NCBI GenBank assembly: GCA_963422465.1 | Contig: OY730171.1 | Span: forward strand, 620,001 to 684,000 | Length of the DNA: 64,000 nt | Source of the DNA: Lichina pygmaea | Lineage: Eukaryota > Ascomycota > Lichinomycetes > Lichinales > Lichinaceae | Direction of reading: 5' to 3' | Shown here: positions 34,946 through 46,125 of the stretch, one piece after another | Layout: each line of letters opens with the position of its first letter | Numbering within the stretch: the stretch's first letter is position 1 | The notes under the pieces: generated by a model | Told to the model about the DNA's origin: nothing | The model's database searches: none | Seen by the model: only the letters and a program-made list of their open reading frames with translations | Position numbers and translations under genes: made by a program

Positions 34946-36739
34946 GGTAAAATTTCGGATGCTGATGGGACGCGATGGCGACGCAGGCGCAACAGCTCAA
35001 GGACTCGGCGGTCTGCAGCCGTTAGCGACGCGCGCAGGTAGTCGGATCGGACGAGAGAGAGAGAGAGAGAGAGAGAGAGGCGCGCGGACGGCCGCAATCG
35101 CAGATCGCATGAGCGCCGGAGAGCGCGGACGAGACTTACAAGGTCTGAGAAGCAGCTGCGCGAGTGATACAGAGGTGCGTTATGATCGAGCGCGTTTTGC
35201 GAAAGAGGTTGGGGACGGCGACGACGGGAGAGGGTACGGTATATCAGTACGAAGGTACTTACGTACGTACCAATGGCCTAGCCTAGCCTAGAGCGTAGGG
35301 AAAGGGGGCCTGGAACTTGGCGTATCTCTGTGCGCCCGCGCCAGAAGCGATCGCATGCGATTTGATGACGAGGGCTGAGGGCGCCTCGCCAATCCCCGTC
35401 GTGAGCGGCTTGTTTTTGTTGTTGTTGTTGTTGTGGGCCAATGTCGATGGTTCCCTCGATACGGGCGTGGCGAGATACCTCGTCGTACCCGCCCCGTCCG
35501 GCACGATTGACAAGTATCTTTGATCCCCGCCAGCTGTGTCGTGCAGAATAGGAACGACAACAACAAAAGTAATGGTACTCATCATAGCTGCTGGCCAGCT
35601 GTTGGCGTGGCTGTACCAATCGACCCAGACGTACGTAGGGTACCGAGTACCAGTACATATGTAGGTGCGGTAGGCAGTAGTCTCCTGTAAGTAGGGCCTG
35701 GCACGGTTATCAGCCCTGGCTTGAGCGTAAATCACCAGCCGGTGCAGCCTAAAGGCTAGGAGTTGAAAGCATCCGCAAATGTGCTGGCAACAAAACTTAC
35801 GAGATGATGTCTTGGGTGCCACTCGGTAAGTTACGTACCTTGACGTTGCTGGGTTTTTCCCACTGCCATGTCATCGTGATCATCTACTGCATAAACTCGG
35901 TACCACCAATTGCGAGATCTGATATTGTTCTGAATGATTCAGCCCATCTGCCGGTGAAGATGATGCCGATACTCATCAAACCACCTACAGCACATCATCG
36001 AGTTCCGTTTGAGGTCAGCGTCCCTCAAGGACCGTTGGCCGCCATCTCCGTCCGAGTGCGTTCCCAGTAGGTCAGCACCCTTCCGAATGCAGAAATTTCA
36101 TGCGAGGTGACCCAGAGGGTACTGGTGGTGGCCACCAGCCGTATCGTGCTCGCTCGTGTGCTCGCGAGAAAGATTAGGAAGCTTAGAGGCTGCAGAGCTT
36201 CTAGACTAGACCCGCCATCCTGATGCCTGTCATCAGAGATGCTCGATCACTGAAGAATCCTCTGCGCTGGAGTATGACTCACCGGTGTAGTGAATCACCT
36301 TAGCTTGATCTGGAACTGGTGCTGATGTGAGCCATTCGAGCCATCCCGGTCTATCTGGATAAGAAGGCTTAGGTGTGTTCAGGAGCCGAAAGGCAGGACG
36401 ACGTCCCCTTGCAAGGGTCTGCTCGATCCTCCTGACGTCAAATTATCCGTTCGGCGCCCACCAGCTGCGAGTGAGCGTCCGAAGGGGGTTATTGAAAGGG
36501 CAGTGCATCCGTTCCAGGCGCAGGTTGCTGGATGAATGGAAATCCGGCAAGCCGTCCGGTCGGTGGCCAAGATCTTGAAAACGAATTGCTCCCTTACTCA
36601 CGCCATCGAGGGAGGCCGGCATGTTGCCGTGACTGCCTGTGTAGCCACGCTCGTCGAGCATAGTCACGTGATGGAGTTGATCAAGGGCGACCGTCCGCCG
36701 GGTGCTACCAACGACGGACAGCGAAAACCATGGAACCCT
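34946..36739. other. Intergenic, microsatellite and TACGTAC motifs
   Basis: Contains a (GA)n run at 35051-35078, a TACGTACGTACC cluster with GCCTAGCCTAG at 35255-35290, a (GTT)n run near 35408-35434, and no supported gene. Frames of up to 179 codons on the minus strand around 35283-35822 lack motifs. A CACGTG box lies near 36666. Confidence 0.5.
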
Positions 36740-38173
36740 TCAGCCCGGTTGGTGAGATGGCATGATAGGTGGCAGGAGACCATTTAGCAGCTCGATCGTC
36801 TCCATCTCGTCTGGCAGTCCCTCCATGCCGTTACGGCTTGGAGGGGCTTTACTCAAGGTTTCCGAAGTCGACATCTCTCGATCCTCCGAGACGAGCTGAT
36901 GTAGATATCTCCCAACCCAATCGGCATCCTTGCGCCGGTGGCGTTCCTGAAGCGACTCGGCCGTAAGCTGAGCCATCTCGAGCAGCGCTTGACGACGCTT
37001 GGGCTCGTTCATGGCGCCGGCAAATGGATCCTCGGCGTCGACGTCGCCGCTCCCACGGAGAAAGGCCAGAGCCGCGCTGGGGTCGCCCAAGGACGGCGCC
37101 AACAAGAACATCATCGCGAGATGGTACCGAGGGCAGGCTGACCAGGTCGGGACGGTCATGAGGAAACCGCCGAGACTGTACTTGCTGAGTGACCAACAAG
37201 GCCAGAACCGATGATGCCTGTCAAAAGCCTTCCGAAAGAGCCGGCCCGTCGACGACAGGAATGGTTTTAGTTCCTCGGCCGTGAGAACGTGGGGTGTTTC
37301 TGGCTGCGGGCCGTTCCGATGGCTCATGCCCGGACCGAGGCTACTGCCCCGGAGGTAATGGTCGATGGCTTTGCTGTTTCCCCCACCATAACGCCACTCT
37401 GCACCGATGAGAGCTCGCAGGAGCCTCGACTTGGCGGCCACGGCGCTGGCCCGCCTCCCATCTGACGAAGAATCGACCGGAGCCCCAATCCACTCCCAGA
37501 TGACGTCCTGACGATGCTCGGCAACCAAAAAGGGCACCAACTCTTGCATGAGCCGTCGTCCATGGATGATGTCGTCCGCGTAGAGCCTGCCATTGGACCA
37601 CATCCAGTTGAGCACCTTTGTCCCGGCGCGGGATCCTCTCATCTGCTGTGCCACCTGCACGCGGCCAGCCTTCTGCGTTGCCGCATCGCCACTCAGAGCG
37701 ATGCTGGTGGCGGCCAGACAGGCCGTAGCAAGCTGATCTGTCGCGGTCCCCAGAGCAACGGCTCGTTCAAACGAAGCCATAGGATCATTGGGGTCCAGCA
37801 ACGAGGGATCCAGCTTCCGCTCGCTGCTTCGGCTTGTTGGGGAGGCCGACCCTGTCGACCTGAGCGAGAGCAACGGGTGGGACAGGACTGCTCGAAGATG
37901 CTGGTCGGTCGAGGCTAGCGATGACGTCTTCATCCTCCGCCTCGATGTGGTCAACCCCGTATCTCCTTTGCCGCCTGCATTGTCGGGTTGGACATCCGGT
38001 TGCAAAGTGTTCGGCGGACGGTCGGCTGTGGGGGATGGGTGATGTCGATCCAGACTTTGTCGGAATGAGGATGTCAATCGCGCTCGCAGCTTCTCCGACT
38101 CGAGTCGAGACAAGGACCCTGGAGGATGCAGCCTGTCCACCCAAGACTGCAGGAAAGTCGTGGTGCGGCGCAT
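36740..38173 (-). CDS. Conserved fungal protein of unknown function, possibly mitochondrial
   Basis: Uninterrupted frame of 477 residues. The N-terminus is rich in Arg and Ser with few acidic residues (MRRTTTFLQSWVDRLHPPGS). Landmarks are HLRAVLSHPLLSL, DPMASFERAVALG, SRAGTKVLNWMWSNGR, LVPFLVAEHRQDVIWEWIGA, then a 'SRLLRALIGAEWRYGGG' helix region and FDRHHRFWPCWS. From memory this layout, a short hydrophobic 'LSHPL' helix then an all-helical body with VLNWMWS and WEWI, belongs to a conserved uncharacterised Pezizomycotina family. The targeting prediction is inference from composition. Single exon; it diverges from the oxysterol-binding gene. Confidence 0.75.
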   Translation of the reverse strand: MRRTTTFLQSWVDRLHPPGSLSRLESEKLRARLTSSFRQSLDRHHPSPTADRPPNTLQPDVQPDNAGGKGDTGLTTSRRRMKTSSLASTDQHLRAVLSHPLLSLRSTGSASPTSRSSERKLDPSLLDPNDPMASFERAVALGTATDQLATACLAATSIALSGDAATQKAGRVQVAQQMRGSRAGTKVLNWMWSNGRLYADDIIHGRRLMQELVPFLVAEHRQDVIWEWIGAPVDSSSDGRRASAVAAKSRLLRALIGAEWRYGGGNSKAIDHYLRGSSLGPGMSHRNGPQPETPHVLTAEELKPFLSSTGRLFRKAFDRHHRFWPCWSLSKYSLGGFLMTVPTWSACPRYHLAMMFLLAPSLGDPSAALAFLRGSGDVDAEDPFAGAMNEPKRRQALLEMAQLTAESLQERHRRKDADWVGRYLHQLVSEDREMSTSETLSKAPPSRNGMEGLPDEMETIELLNGLLPPIMPSHQPG

Positions 38174-38982
38174 TGTCCAAGGTTCTGGGTTGGCAACCGC
38201 TCTATCGGAGGTATTGTTTGCAGCAGCAGCCCGACGGCTGTCATCTGGCTTGTCGCACGTGCGGAGTGTTGACTAAGCCGGCTTTCACCGGCGGTACATA
38301 CAGTGTCACGACACAAGTCTGCGTACACCAGTACAGGCTGTCAGCTGCTACTTTCATAAGTAATACCACTAGATTGACGGGTTACACCAGTAACAATAAG
38401 CAGCTATGTATTGATTCTCCAGAGTAATCCAAGGTATGGATGTGTACGGAGACTTTTGTCGTGCCACTGTACCATCTCGTACTGATTACGGAGTACATAC
38501 GTACTGTGCTTTATGTGCGGTAGTTGTGGTGGTCTAAGGTCGCTGATGCTATTGCGATACCGCCGGCAACGTCATGCCTATTGTCATAGGCAGTTCTGCC
38601 CCACATTTACGAAGTACCCGTGCCATGGGGGATTATACCCCCCCATGGCACGGGTACAGTACTGCCACGACTGCGTAGTGACTCTCCAGTGGCTGAAGCG
38701 TCGACCCTACTGTACAGTAAGCCCTGATGAAGCTGAATATAGGCTTGATGGTGCCTGATGAGCTGCTGAGTTACTGACAAGTAACTAGGTGCGAGGGGTA
38801 TGCACTGCATAGGTGGCGAGCTCGGGCAGATCGACGACCTAGACCCCTATCTGCCATTCTGACTCGACGGTCTGTCTACGTAATAGACTCGTTCCAATCT
38901 ATCGCCTCTTTTTTGTGCTCTTTTATTCGATCGTTCAGCGTCCTGTTGCTTGAACTCTTCCCTAGGCCTTGGGGTTCCAGAA
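38174..38982. other. Divergent intergenic region with a transposon-end palindrome
   Basis: Separates the conserved unknown (-) from the oxysterol-binding gene (+). Apart from the palindrome at 38614-38657 I see only short frames. Confidence 0.55.
38614..38657. repeat. 44-bp palindrome of two joined DNA-transposon ends
   Basis: Two perfect 17-bp arms (38614-38630 and 38641-38657) around a 10-nt centre. The arm CCCGTGCCATGGGG preceded by TA is the same sequence as the right end of the Fot1/pogo-like element at 47.8 kb. It is flanked by TA on both sides, as expected for a minimal internally deleted copy. Confidence 0.75.
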
Positions 38983-40638
38983 ATGTCGTCGTCTGCCCAA
39001 GAGGGCGCTGCTGTGCCACCGCAGAATCGAGGGTCGTGGTCAACCTTCCTACGAGTCAGTCCCCCAGAAGATTTCCTAGACGACCTGTTTCCAGGATGGG
39101 CCGTTGTAGCTAAACAGCAATGCTGACGGTTGATGTCGGATCTAGTCGATTGCCAATTTCTCGGGCGACTTGTCGTCGTTGACGGCACCACCGTTTATCC
39201 TCTCCTCGACATCCCTCACCGAGTACTCGTCGTACTGGGCCGAGCATCCATCAATCTTCGTGGCCCCGGCACAGGAGCCTGAGCCGTCTAAAAGGGCACT
39301 GCTGGTGCTCAAGTGGTTCTTGAGCACGCTGCGGCAGCAATACTGCAGCCGCAACGAGGAACTAGGCAGCGAGAAGAAGCCGCTCAACCCTTTCTTGGGA
39401 GAGCTGTTCCTGGGAAAATGGGAAGATGCCGCAGGAACGACGCATCTCGTGTCCGAGCAGGTCAGGTATGGGTCGGCAGTCGAACGCTGATGGCTTTCAA
39501 GAGCTGAATGTCCGTTTTAGCCACCACCCCCCAGTGACGGCTTACTCGATCTGGAACGATGAACATGGTGTGCGGGTAAGTTCGCAAACGGTCGCGTCCG
39601 GCGTTCCGATACTAATCTTGTCTTTTCCCCCAGCTACAAGGATACAACGGCCAGAAAGCGTCCTTCTCCAGGACGATCCAGGTCAAACAGGTCGGACACG
39701 CGCTGCTGCACCTGGACAAGTACAACGAAGACTACCTGATCACGTTGCCGTCTCTGCATATCGAGGGGCTCATCTACGGCTCCCCGTTCGTCGAGCTGAA
39801 CAAATCAACGTCGATCCAAAGCTCATCGGGATACACGGCGCGGGTCGACTACTCGGGCAAGGGATGGGTGAGCGGGAAGAAGAACTCGTTCACGGCCGTT
39901 CTCCACCGGGCCGGACACGAGAAGGACGTCCTCTACACCATCGACGGGCAGTGGTCCGAAGCGTTCGTGATCAAGGACTGCAAGTCGAAGCAGGCGCTCG
40001 AGACGTACAACGCAAAGTCCACGCCGACGACAGCGCTCAGGGTCAAGCCAGTCGACGAACAAGACCCTCTCGAGTCGCGCCGCGCGTGGCGCCAGGTCGC
40101 GGCCGCCATCCAGAAGGGCGACATGGACACGACGGGCGCCGAGAAGTCGATCATCGAGAACCGGCAGCGCGAGCTGCGACGGGCCGAACAGGCCGGGAGC
40201 CGCGAGTGGCATCGACGGTATTTCTCGCGCGTCGCCAAGGACGCCACCTTCGACGGCCTGGCTGCGACGATCGGCGAGAAGGTCGAGCCGGAGAAGACGG
40301 GCGGGATCTGGCGCTGGGACGAGAAGAAGCACGAAGCCGCGCTGCGAGGCGATCTCCCGCACTCGCCGCCACTCCCTCCGGCCAAGCAGGCGTCTCCCGA
40401 GAAGAAGTTGTCTCGCGAGGGGCAGAGCAGTTCGGCGGAAGACGTCGACCATGCTCCGTCGTCATCGGCCGCAGACACGACGACGATCACGCCGACGACC
40501 ACGGAGACCACGAAGCGGGCATCCACGCAGGAAGTGCCTTTTTCCCTGGCGAACTCGATCCATCACAGCAACGGCGACGACAAACCGGGACAGGACACGC
40601 CCGCAGCAGCACCAGCAACAAGAACGCAGGCCTCCTAG
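38983..40638 (+). CDS. kes1: Kes1/Osh4-type oxysterol-binding (lipid transfer) protein
   Basis: Exons 38983-39054, 39146-39465, 39521-39575 and 39634-40638, 483 residues. Only the OSBP-related domain is present, no PH or ankyrin part, as in yeast Osh4. The lid begins [25 protein letters not shown]. Key motifs are [15 protein letters not shown] and the family hallmark EQVSHHPP, which is assembled across intron 2. The body runs through [16 protein letters not shown] and [14 protein letters not shown]-terminal Ser/Thr/Pro-rich tail of about 90 residues is extra. These proteins exchange sterol and PI4P between membranes. Start chosen because it puts the conserved lid in frame. Confidence 0.93.
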
Positions 40639-42598
40639 TCCATGACTCTGTCCTGTGACCACGTCACACTTTTTCCGGGGGGGGGGGGTTGTTCAATACT
40701 ACGACTCCATGATAATCAACGCATTGTACTCTATCATTTTGGCCTCTGTCGTATCGACCACACCACATCTGAGCACCTTTCACATAGCATTCCTCTTTTG
40801 CCTTGGTCTATTTCTCGTCTGTCCCTCAATCCACTATTCAACCGCGTATCCTCGCAAGTATGATGTACGTTACTGTCCGTCCCTCTCGATCTACCATGTA
40901 AAGTGTGCTTCCAAGTACTCTATACGGCCTATTTTTTTTTCCCCTCGTACCCTCTTGTTCTTGACCTTCCCTGTCCATTCATTTTCTTCTTCCTCTCCTT
41001 TCTCCCTCCATCTCCATCCACATTTCCACTTTCCCCCTTTCCCTCGTCTTTCCTTGTCCGAATACCTGAGCATCTCTCATTCTCAGCCTCATCACCTCGC
41101 ATTTTCAATTATCCCCCCCCCCCCCCCTCCCCGCTTCTCTCTGTCTGCACAGTAGAGCGATGATTAACTACGTAAATCTTTGTGTTTGGGCAGAGGAGGG
41201 GGGTTGGCCTCCGGCTGCTGATGAATGAGTATGATGCTTGGAATGGGATTGATTTCAATCGTTGAGGGCTCGGCCCAACGCTCGCCTTGTCATGCAGTGG
41301 GGTAATTACCTAACTAGGCTAGGTACAGTGCACGGTCAATTCTAGGTAGGAAGAGCACGTGGCAGAAACCACCAGTTCATCCGTAGTGAGCTCTAGAGCT
41401 CTGGCCAGCTCGATCGATCGATCCGCATACAACTCGCACTGAGCACTCTTCCCGAGCAGAAGGGAAAGAGCCCGGTACTCCACAGAGTTCGACCGATGTT
41501 GGACTGTAGCAGAAATTGATTGGGGATTGATTGGGATCGATTGGGCTTTGATTGGAATCATCTGAACAGAATCGGTTGACTCGGTCCCAAGAGTGGCAGA
41601 GTCCGAGACTGAGATAGTGAGCTTGAGCCTGAGCCGGCGTCTGACTCCGGTGTATCTTTTCCTTGCCTCGTCATGATTCGGATCTGGCAAGTCTGAAACT
41701 CTCCCCTTCTGAAGACTTTCCCATCCAAGACTCTGCTTTTTTGTTTTAAAAAAAAAATCTGTGTCTCTTGCAAAGCTCTCGCTGCAAAAGACACTCTCTT
41801 TCCTGGCAGAAAAGCCTTCTTGTAAAGCACTTCTTCAAAAGCCCTCTCTGCCAAAGGTCTTCCTGACAAAGACTCTTCTTGTAAAAGTCCTCTCTGCAGA
41901 CACTCTCTCTGCAAAAGCTCTGCTTGCAAAGCACCTCTTGTGAAGCTCTTGCTGCTGAAGTTCTTCTTTTAAGTCTCTTCTAGCAAAAACTTTTCTTCTT
42001 GTCCTTCTTCTTCTTCTTCTTTCTTCTTCTTCTTCTTCTTCTTCTTCTTCTTCTTCTTCTTCTTCTTCTTCTTCTTCCTAGCTTGTCCTTGTTGTCAAGC
42101 TCTCAGTCCGGTGAACATGTCATGAGGGAAAGCCACAGTGAGAGCAGAGAAGTGAGAGTAGAGCAGAGAGCAGAGAGTGGAGAGCATGATGAGAGTGAAG
42201 AGCACAGCAAGACCAAAGACCACACAGGAGGACAGAGAAAAAAGAGAAAGGTGGGAGCAAGGGAGAGGAGGAAGGAGAGAAGAGAAAAGAGGAAAAAGAA
42301 AAGAAGAGAAGAAGAGGAAAGAGGAAAGAGCACACAAGGACAGAAGAAAGAGACCAGACGCCGTAGTCGAATAGAGAGAAGGATGAAATGTCTATACGTG
42401 GTAGCTATGGTACGCCCTTTGCCATGCCGTTTGCCATGCTCCTGACCTTGCCATACCGTGCCACGCCCTGCTATGCTATGCTATGCTGTCCTATACTTTA
42501 CTTTGCTGTGCTGTGCCGTGTTGCGCTGTGCTTGCGCTTGCGCTGCTTATGCTTCCCCCGTATCATCCACCTCCCAATTTATCGGCGATAACAACGCG
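40639..42598. repeat. Intergenic with minisatellite and CTT arrays
   Basis: Contains a poly-G run (40678-40688), poly-C (41111-41127), a degenerate minisatellite at about 41760-41995 built from ~18-20 nt units like TCTTGCAAAGCTCTCTCTGC, a (CTT)n tract at 42004-42077, a purine-rich block 42160-42370, and a degenerate GCTATGCTATGCT / GTGCTGTGC array at 42420-42540. No gene supported; the open frames are repeat-made. Confidence 0.75.
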
Positions 42599-43325
42599 TC
42601 ATCGCCAGTGCTCCAAGCGAGGATCGCGGACGCCACCGCTTTGCTGGTTGGATGGTGCTTGTGGGTGCTGCTGCTGCTGCTGCTGCGGAAGAAGATGATG
42701 ATGATCGTACGGATGCTGATCATATTGGTATGTAGCCTGGTGAGCTTGACTAGGGCCGACACCGGCGTGGTCACCGCCGTAGCCGGCGCCGCCGGAAGAA
42801 GTAGGCACGGCGGCCGCCCCGCGCAAGAGTCCCGCTTCGCTGTCGTTGCCTTGGGCGTACATGCCGCCTGACCCCATGTAGCCACCGGCGCCAATGTCAC
42901 CAGCGTCGCCGTAGGGCGCCATGTCGTTCGCGGTGCTGATCGACGTGGCAGAGCCGGCGCGATAGGGCCTCGGAGGAACCTGGCTGTACTGCTGCGGCTG
43001 AGAAGGAAGAGGCGGTGCGGCATACATCGAGCTTGCTCCTGTGCCAGCACTGCCAGGCCGAGCCGCGTCGTAGCGCATAGACCTGCCCGCGGGAGATGCG
43101 GTGCGGGAATACGGAGGGGCGGCGGCGAAGGTGCCGTGCGCTCCACGGTAGGTCGATCCGGCCGATGACGCCGGCGTGTCCGGTCGCTCCGAGATGAGAT
43201 CGACGGGCCGGCCTTCCATGTCGTCGATGCCGTATTCGCGACGGAACGTCGCCGTGCGCTCGTAGCCGGGCGGGTCCTCGTTGCCCGTCAGGAGGCTCTC
43301 GGGCACGAAGCGGAACGGCATCGCG

Positions 43326-43366
<41 letters not shown>

Positions 43367-46125
43367 CCGCTTGCCCGGTTGCCTCTCGGACATCGGGTCG
43401 AGCCTGATGCCGTCGTGGCCGGACGGCGGCTCCGCCGAGTCCGAGTGGACCCTCCCCCGGTAGATCCGAGCGAGGACGGCCTTGGCGTCTTCTTTGACCA
43501 TCGGCGCCATGAGCGGCTTGTAGAAGGCCGGGTTCTCGTAACGCGCCGCGAGATTCTCGTTGCGGATGGCCTTCTTGCTCGGGAGCGGAAGGCTCTCCGA
43601 GTCCTCGAGCGTCCGGCGGTAGAAGTGCATGTCGTCGTCAAAGGCCCTCTTGCAGTAGATCTTGAAGCCGATCATCAGGATCGGCGGCGGGATCATCGCC
43701 ATGGCCATCGTACGCTCGTCGCGGGAGAGGACGACGAGCACGACGACGACGTTGGCCAGGATGGCGGCGAAGACCATGCGGTTGAAGATGATCCTCCAAA
43801 ACTGCCCGCCGGACTCGGTCTTTGTGTGGAAGACGTACCTGAGCCGATGCAGATGTGAGATCCAACGGTCCTCCCGCTGCTCGGCGCCGGATATCGGTAG
43901 TCACTCACATGAGAAGATACTTCTTGAGCCAATAGTCGATGATGAAGTACAGAGCGCCGACGGGCAGCACAATCGGTTGCAAGGTCGCGAAGCACATGGC
44001 CACCGTCGCGTAGAAGAGGAACTGGGGCCGGGGAACAGGGGGGTCAGCAAGGATCAGCGAGGATCAACGGTCATCAGCGGGATCGGCAGCATGTCTCGAC
44101 GCAGGGCGATGCAGGACACGCATCGTCGCCAACTCACGTAGTTGTAGTAACTCGCGTAATCGAACGGCGGCGGCCGCATCCACTCCTCGCGTTGGCGCGG
44201 CGTCGGATTCATGAACGTCTTGGCGGACCAGATGACGAGGAGATTCCAGATCTGCGACAGATCGACGGCGGCACCCAGGTTCCGCTGCAGCAGCCAGGTG
44301 ACCCAGAAGGGCGAGACGGTGCAGAGGGCGCTCAGGAGCTTGCTGCCGAGCTTGCCCTGCCTGATGGCGGCCAGGATGTCCTGGTTCAGCTCGCTCGTCT
44401 TGACGACGGCGGTGACAAACTGCCAGATGGCCGAGAAGGTGGTGAAGACGATGAGGTTGTTGAAGATGAAGAAGGCGTAGAGCTGGTGCACGACGTGCCG
44501 CTCGCGCGACGTCTTGGTCACGTCGCCGGCCCGGATCGAGAGGCGGCGGAAGATGATGGGCAGGATGAGGTAGAAGAGCGACAGGATGGCGGGCGACGCG
44601 ACGCCCTGAACCGCGGCCCACACCTTGGCGTTGCCGTAGAGCTCGGTGCGGAAGGCTGGCCAGACCCGGGCCAGGTTCGACAGGTTCGCGAGGAAGATGG
44701 CGATCATGGCGTTGGGCACGATCCAGAGCACCGTGAGCAAGGCGACCCAGGCCGTGTTGCCCAGCTTCTTCCACCTCCGCGAGCCTCGGGTGAGGGGCAG
44801 GTTGTCCCAGATGATATCCTCGGGCGCGGGCGCGAGCCGGTACCCGATCCCGCGCCGGCCCTGCTTCCGCGCCTTGTAGGCGACGGCGTGCGCCTCGTGC
44901 GCCGTGTCGTAGCTCGAGAAGCCGTACGGCATCGGCCGCCGGATGTCGATGTTCTCTCGGGCCACCCTGACCTTGGCCTCGAGACGCTGCATGCGGTCGG
45001 TCAGGTAGTCGATGGCGTCGACCGTCTGGCGAGTCTCGTACCGATCGTCGCCCTTGGCCGTCTTGCACGTCGGCCGGGTCGACGGGAGCTTCTGCGGCCT
45101 CCTCAAGTACTTGGCGAGGATCGCTTCCAGCCGTCGTACCGTCTGCTCGTGTTCGCGGTGCAGCTCCGACAGTCCCTTGACCTCGCGACCGATGACCGAG
45201 CGCGGCTCGCCCGCCGTAGACTTGATCTCCGTCGACAGCTTGAGGACGCCTTCGTCGCTCCTCAGCGAATTGGGGATGTCCGTCATCTGAACGGGCGACG
45301 ATCAGCCGCCGGACTCTTCGGGCGTCGGACGAAGAGCGGGGTCGGCCCCGAACGACCACCTACCAGCAGGGTCCTCGAGTGGAGACGAGCGCGGTACTCG
45401 GCGCTGTCGAAGTAGGCCCGCCTCAGCCTCGTCACGGCACGGTAGTTGGCCCAGAGGAAGTAGGCCACGACGACGTCGAAGAGCCAGGCGCAGACGACCT
45501 GGGCCCACAGCGGCTTCCCGAACACCAGCAACGGCGTCATCAGGGTGAACGTGGTCTGATCGCGCGTGATGTTCTTGTCGGCCCCCGTCAGGTTGGCCGG
45601 AATCAAGATGCCACAGCCGGCGACGCTCATGAGAAGGAACATGTTGCGACACATGCGCGTGTAGCGGAGGAAGACGGCGGCATCGACGCCCACCCAATCG
45701 ACCGTCTGGGACTCGTTCGTCTTGAGCACCGGCGCCAGCCACGAGAAGAGTCCCCTGCCCACCGGCGGCGGCGTGTGGGCCTTGTCCCCCCTCTTCAACC
45801 GGGGTGCGTACACGACCGCATGATGCGGGCGCAGGAGCGAGAACAGCAGCGCAAGTACGAGGGTGACGGCGACCGAGGTTACCAGAGAGGTCCAGAAAGC
45901 CCTGGTGACGAGCTTCGGTGACGGTCAGTCGGGCCGCGACTCTCAAGGCCAATGCCTACGGGCGGGGTGAGGGCTGAGGGGGGCATGGGGATCTGTGGGA
46001 CCGACCGCGCTGCTGAAAGGATCTTGCACGAGCTTCAAGAACTCGTCGAGACTGTTGCTGTCACCAGCAGGAGGGGCTTGCTGCCGTCGCAGCAGAGACG
46101 TGGTGCGTAGGTGGTGCGGGTCCAT
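42599..46125 (-). CDS. csc1: CSC1/OSCA/TMEM63-type membrane channel
   Basis: Five exons: 46125-46006, 45912-45364, 45286-44138, 44021-43909 and 43838-42599, 1,056 residues. The N-terminal part has a membrane segment (SLVTSVAVTLVLALLFSLL) then VVYAPRLKRGDKAH. A loop carries the conserved LLMTDIPNSLRSDEGVLKL formed across intron 2. The RSN1_7TM channel core includes PNAMIAIFLANLSNL, SPAILSLFYLILPIIFRRLS, FFIFNNLIVFTTFSAIW and LYFIIDYWLKKYLLM, and the frame passes all introns cleanly. The tail is Pro/Ser/Gln-rich with a (Gly-Ser) run coded by GAGCCC repeats (43331-43367). Family members are osmo- or mechanosensitive Ca2+-permeable cation channels of plasma or inner membranes. Intron 1 uses a weak GTCGGT donor, so the first 40 residues are less certain. 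Confidence 0.9.

Noticed and set aside
44192-45415. 407-codon plus frame over the csc1 gene
   Set aside because: Antisense shadow of a channel gene with clear membrane segments.
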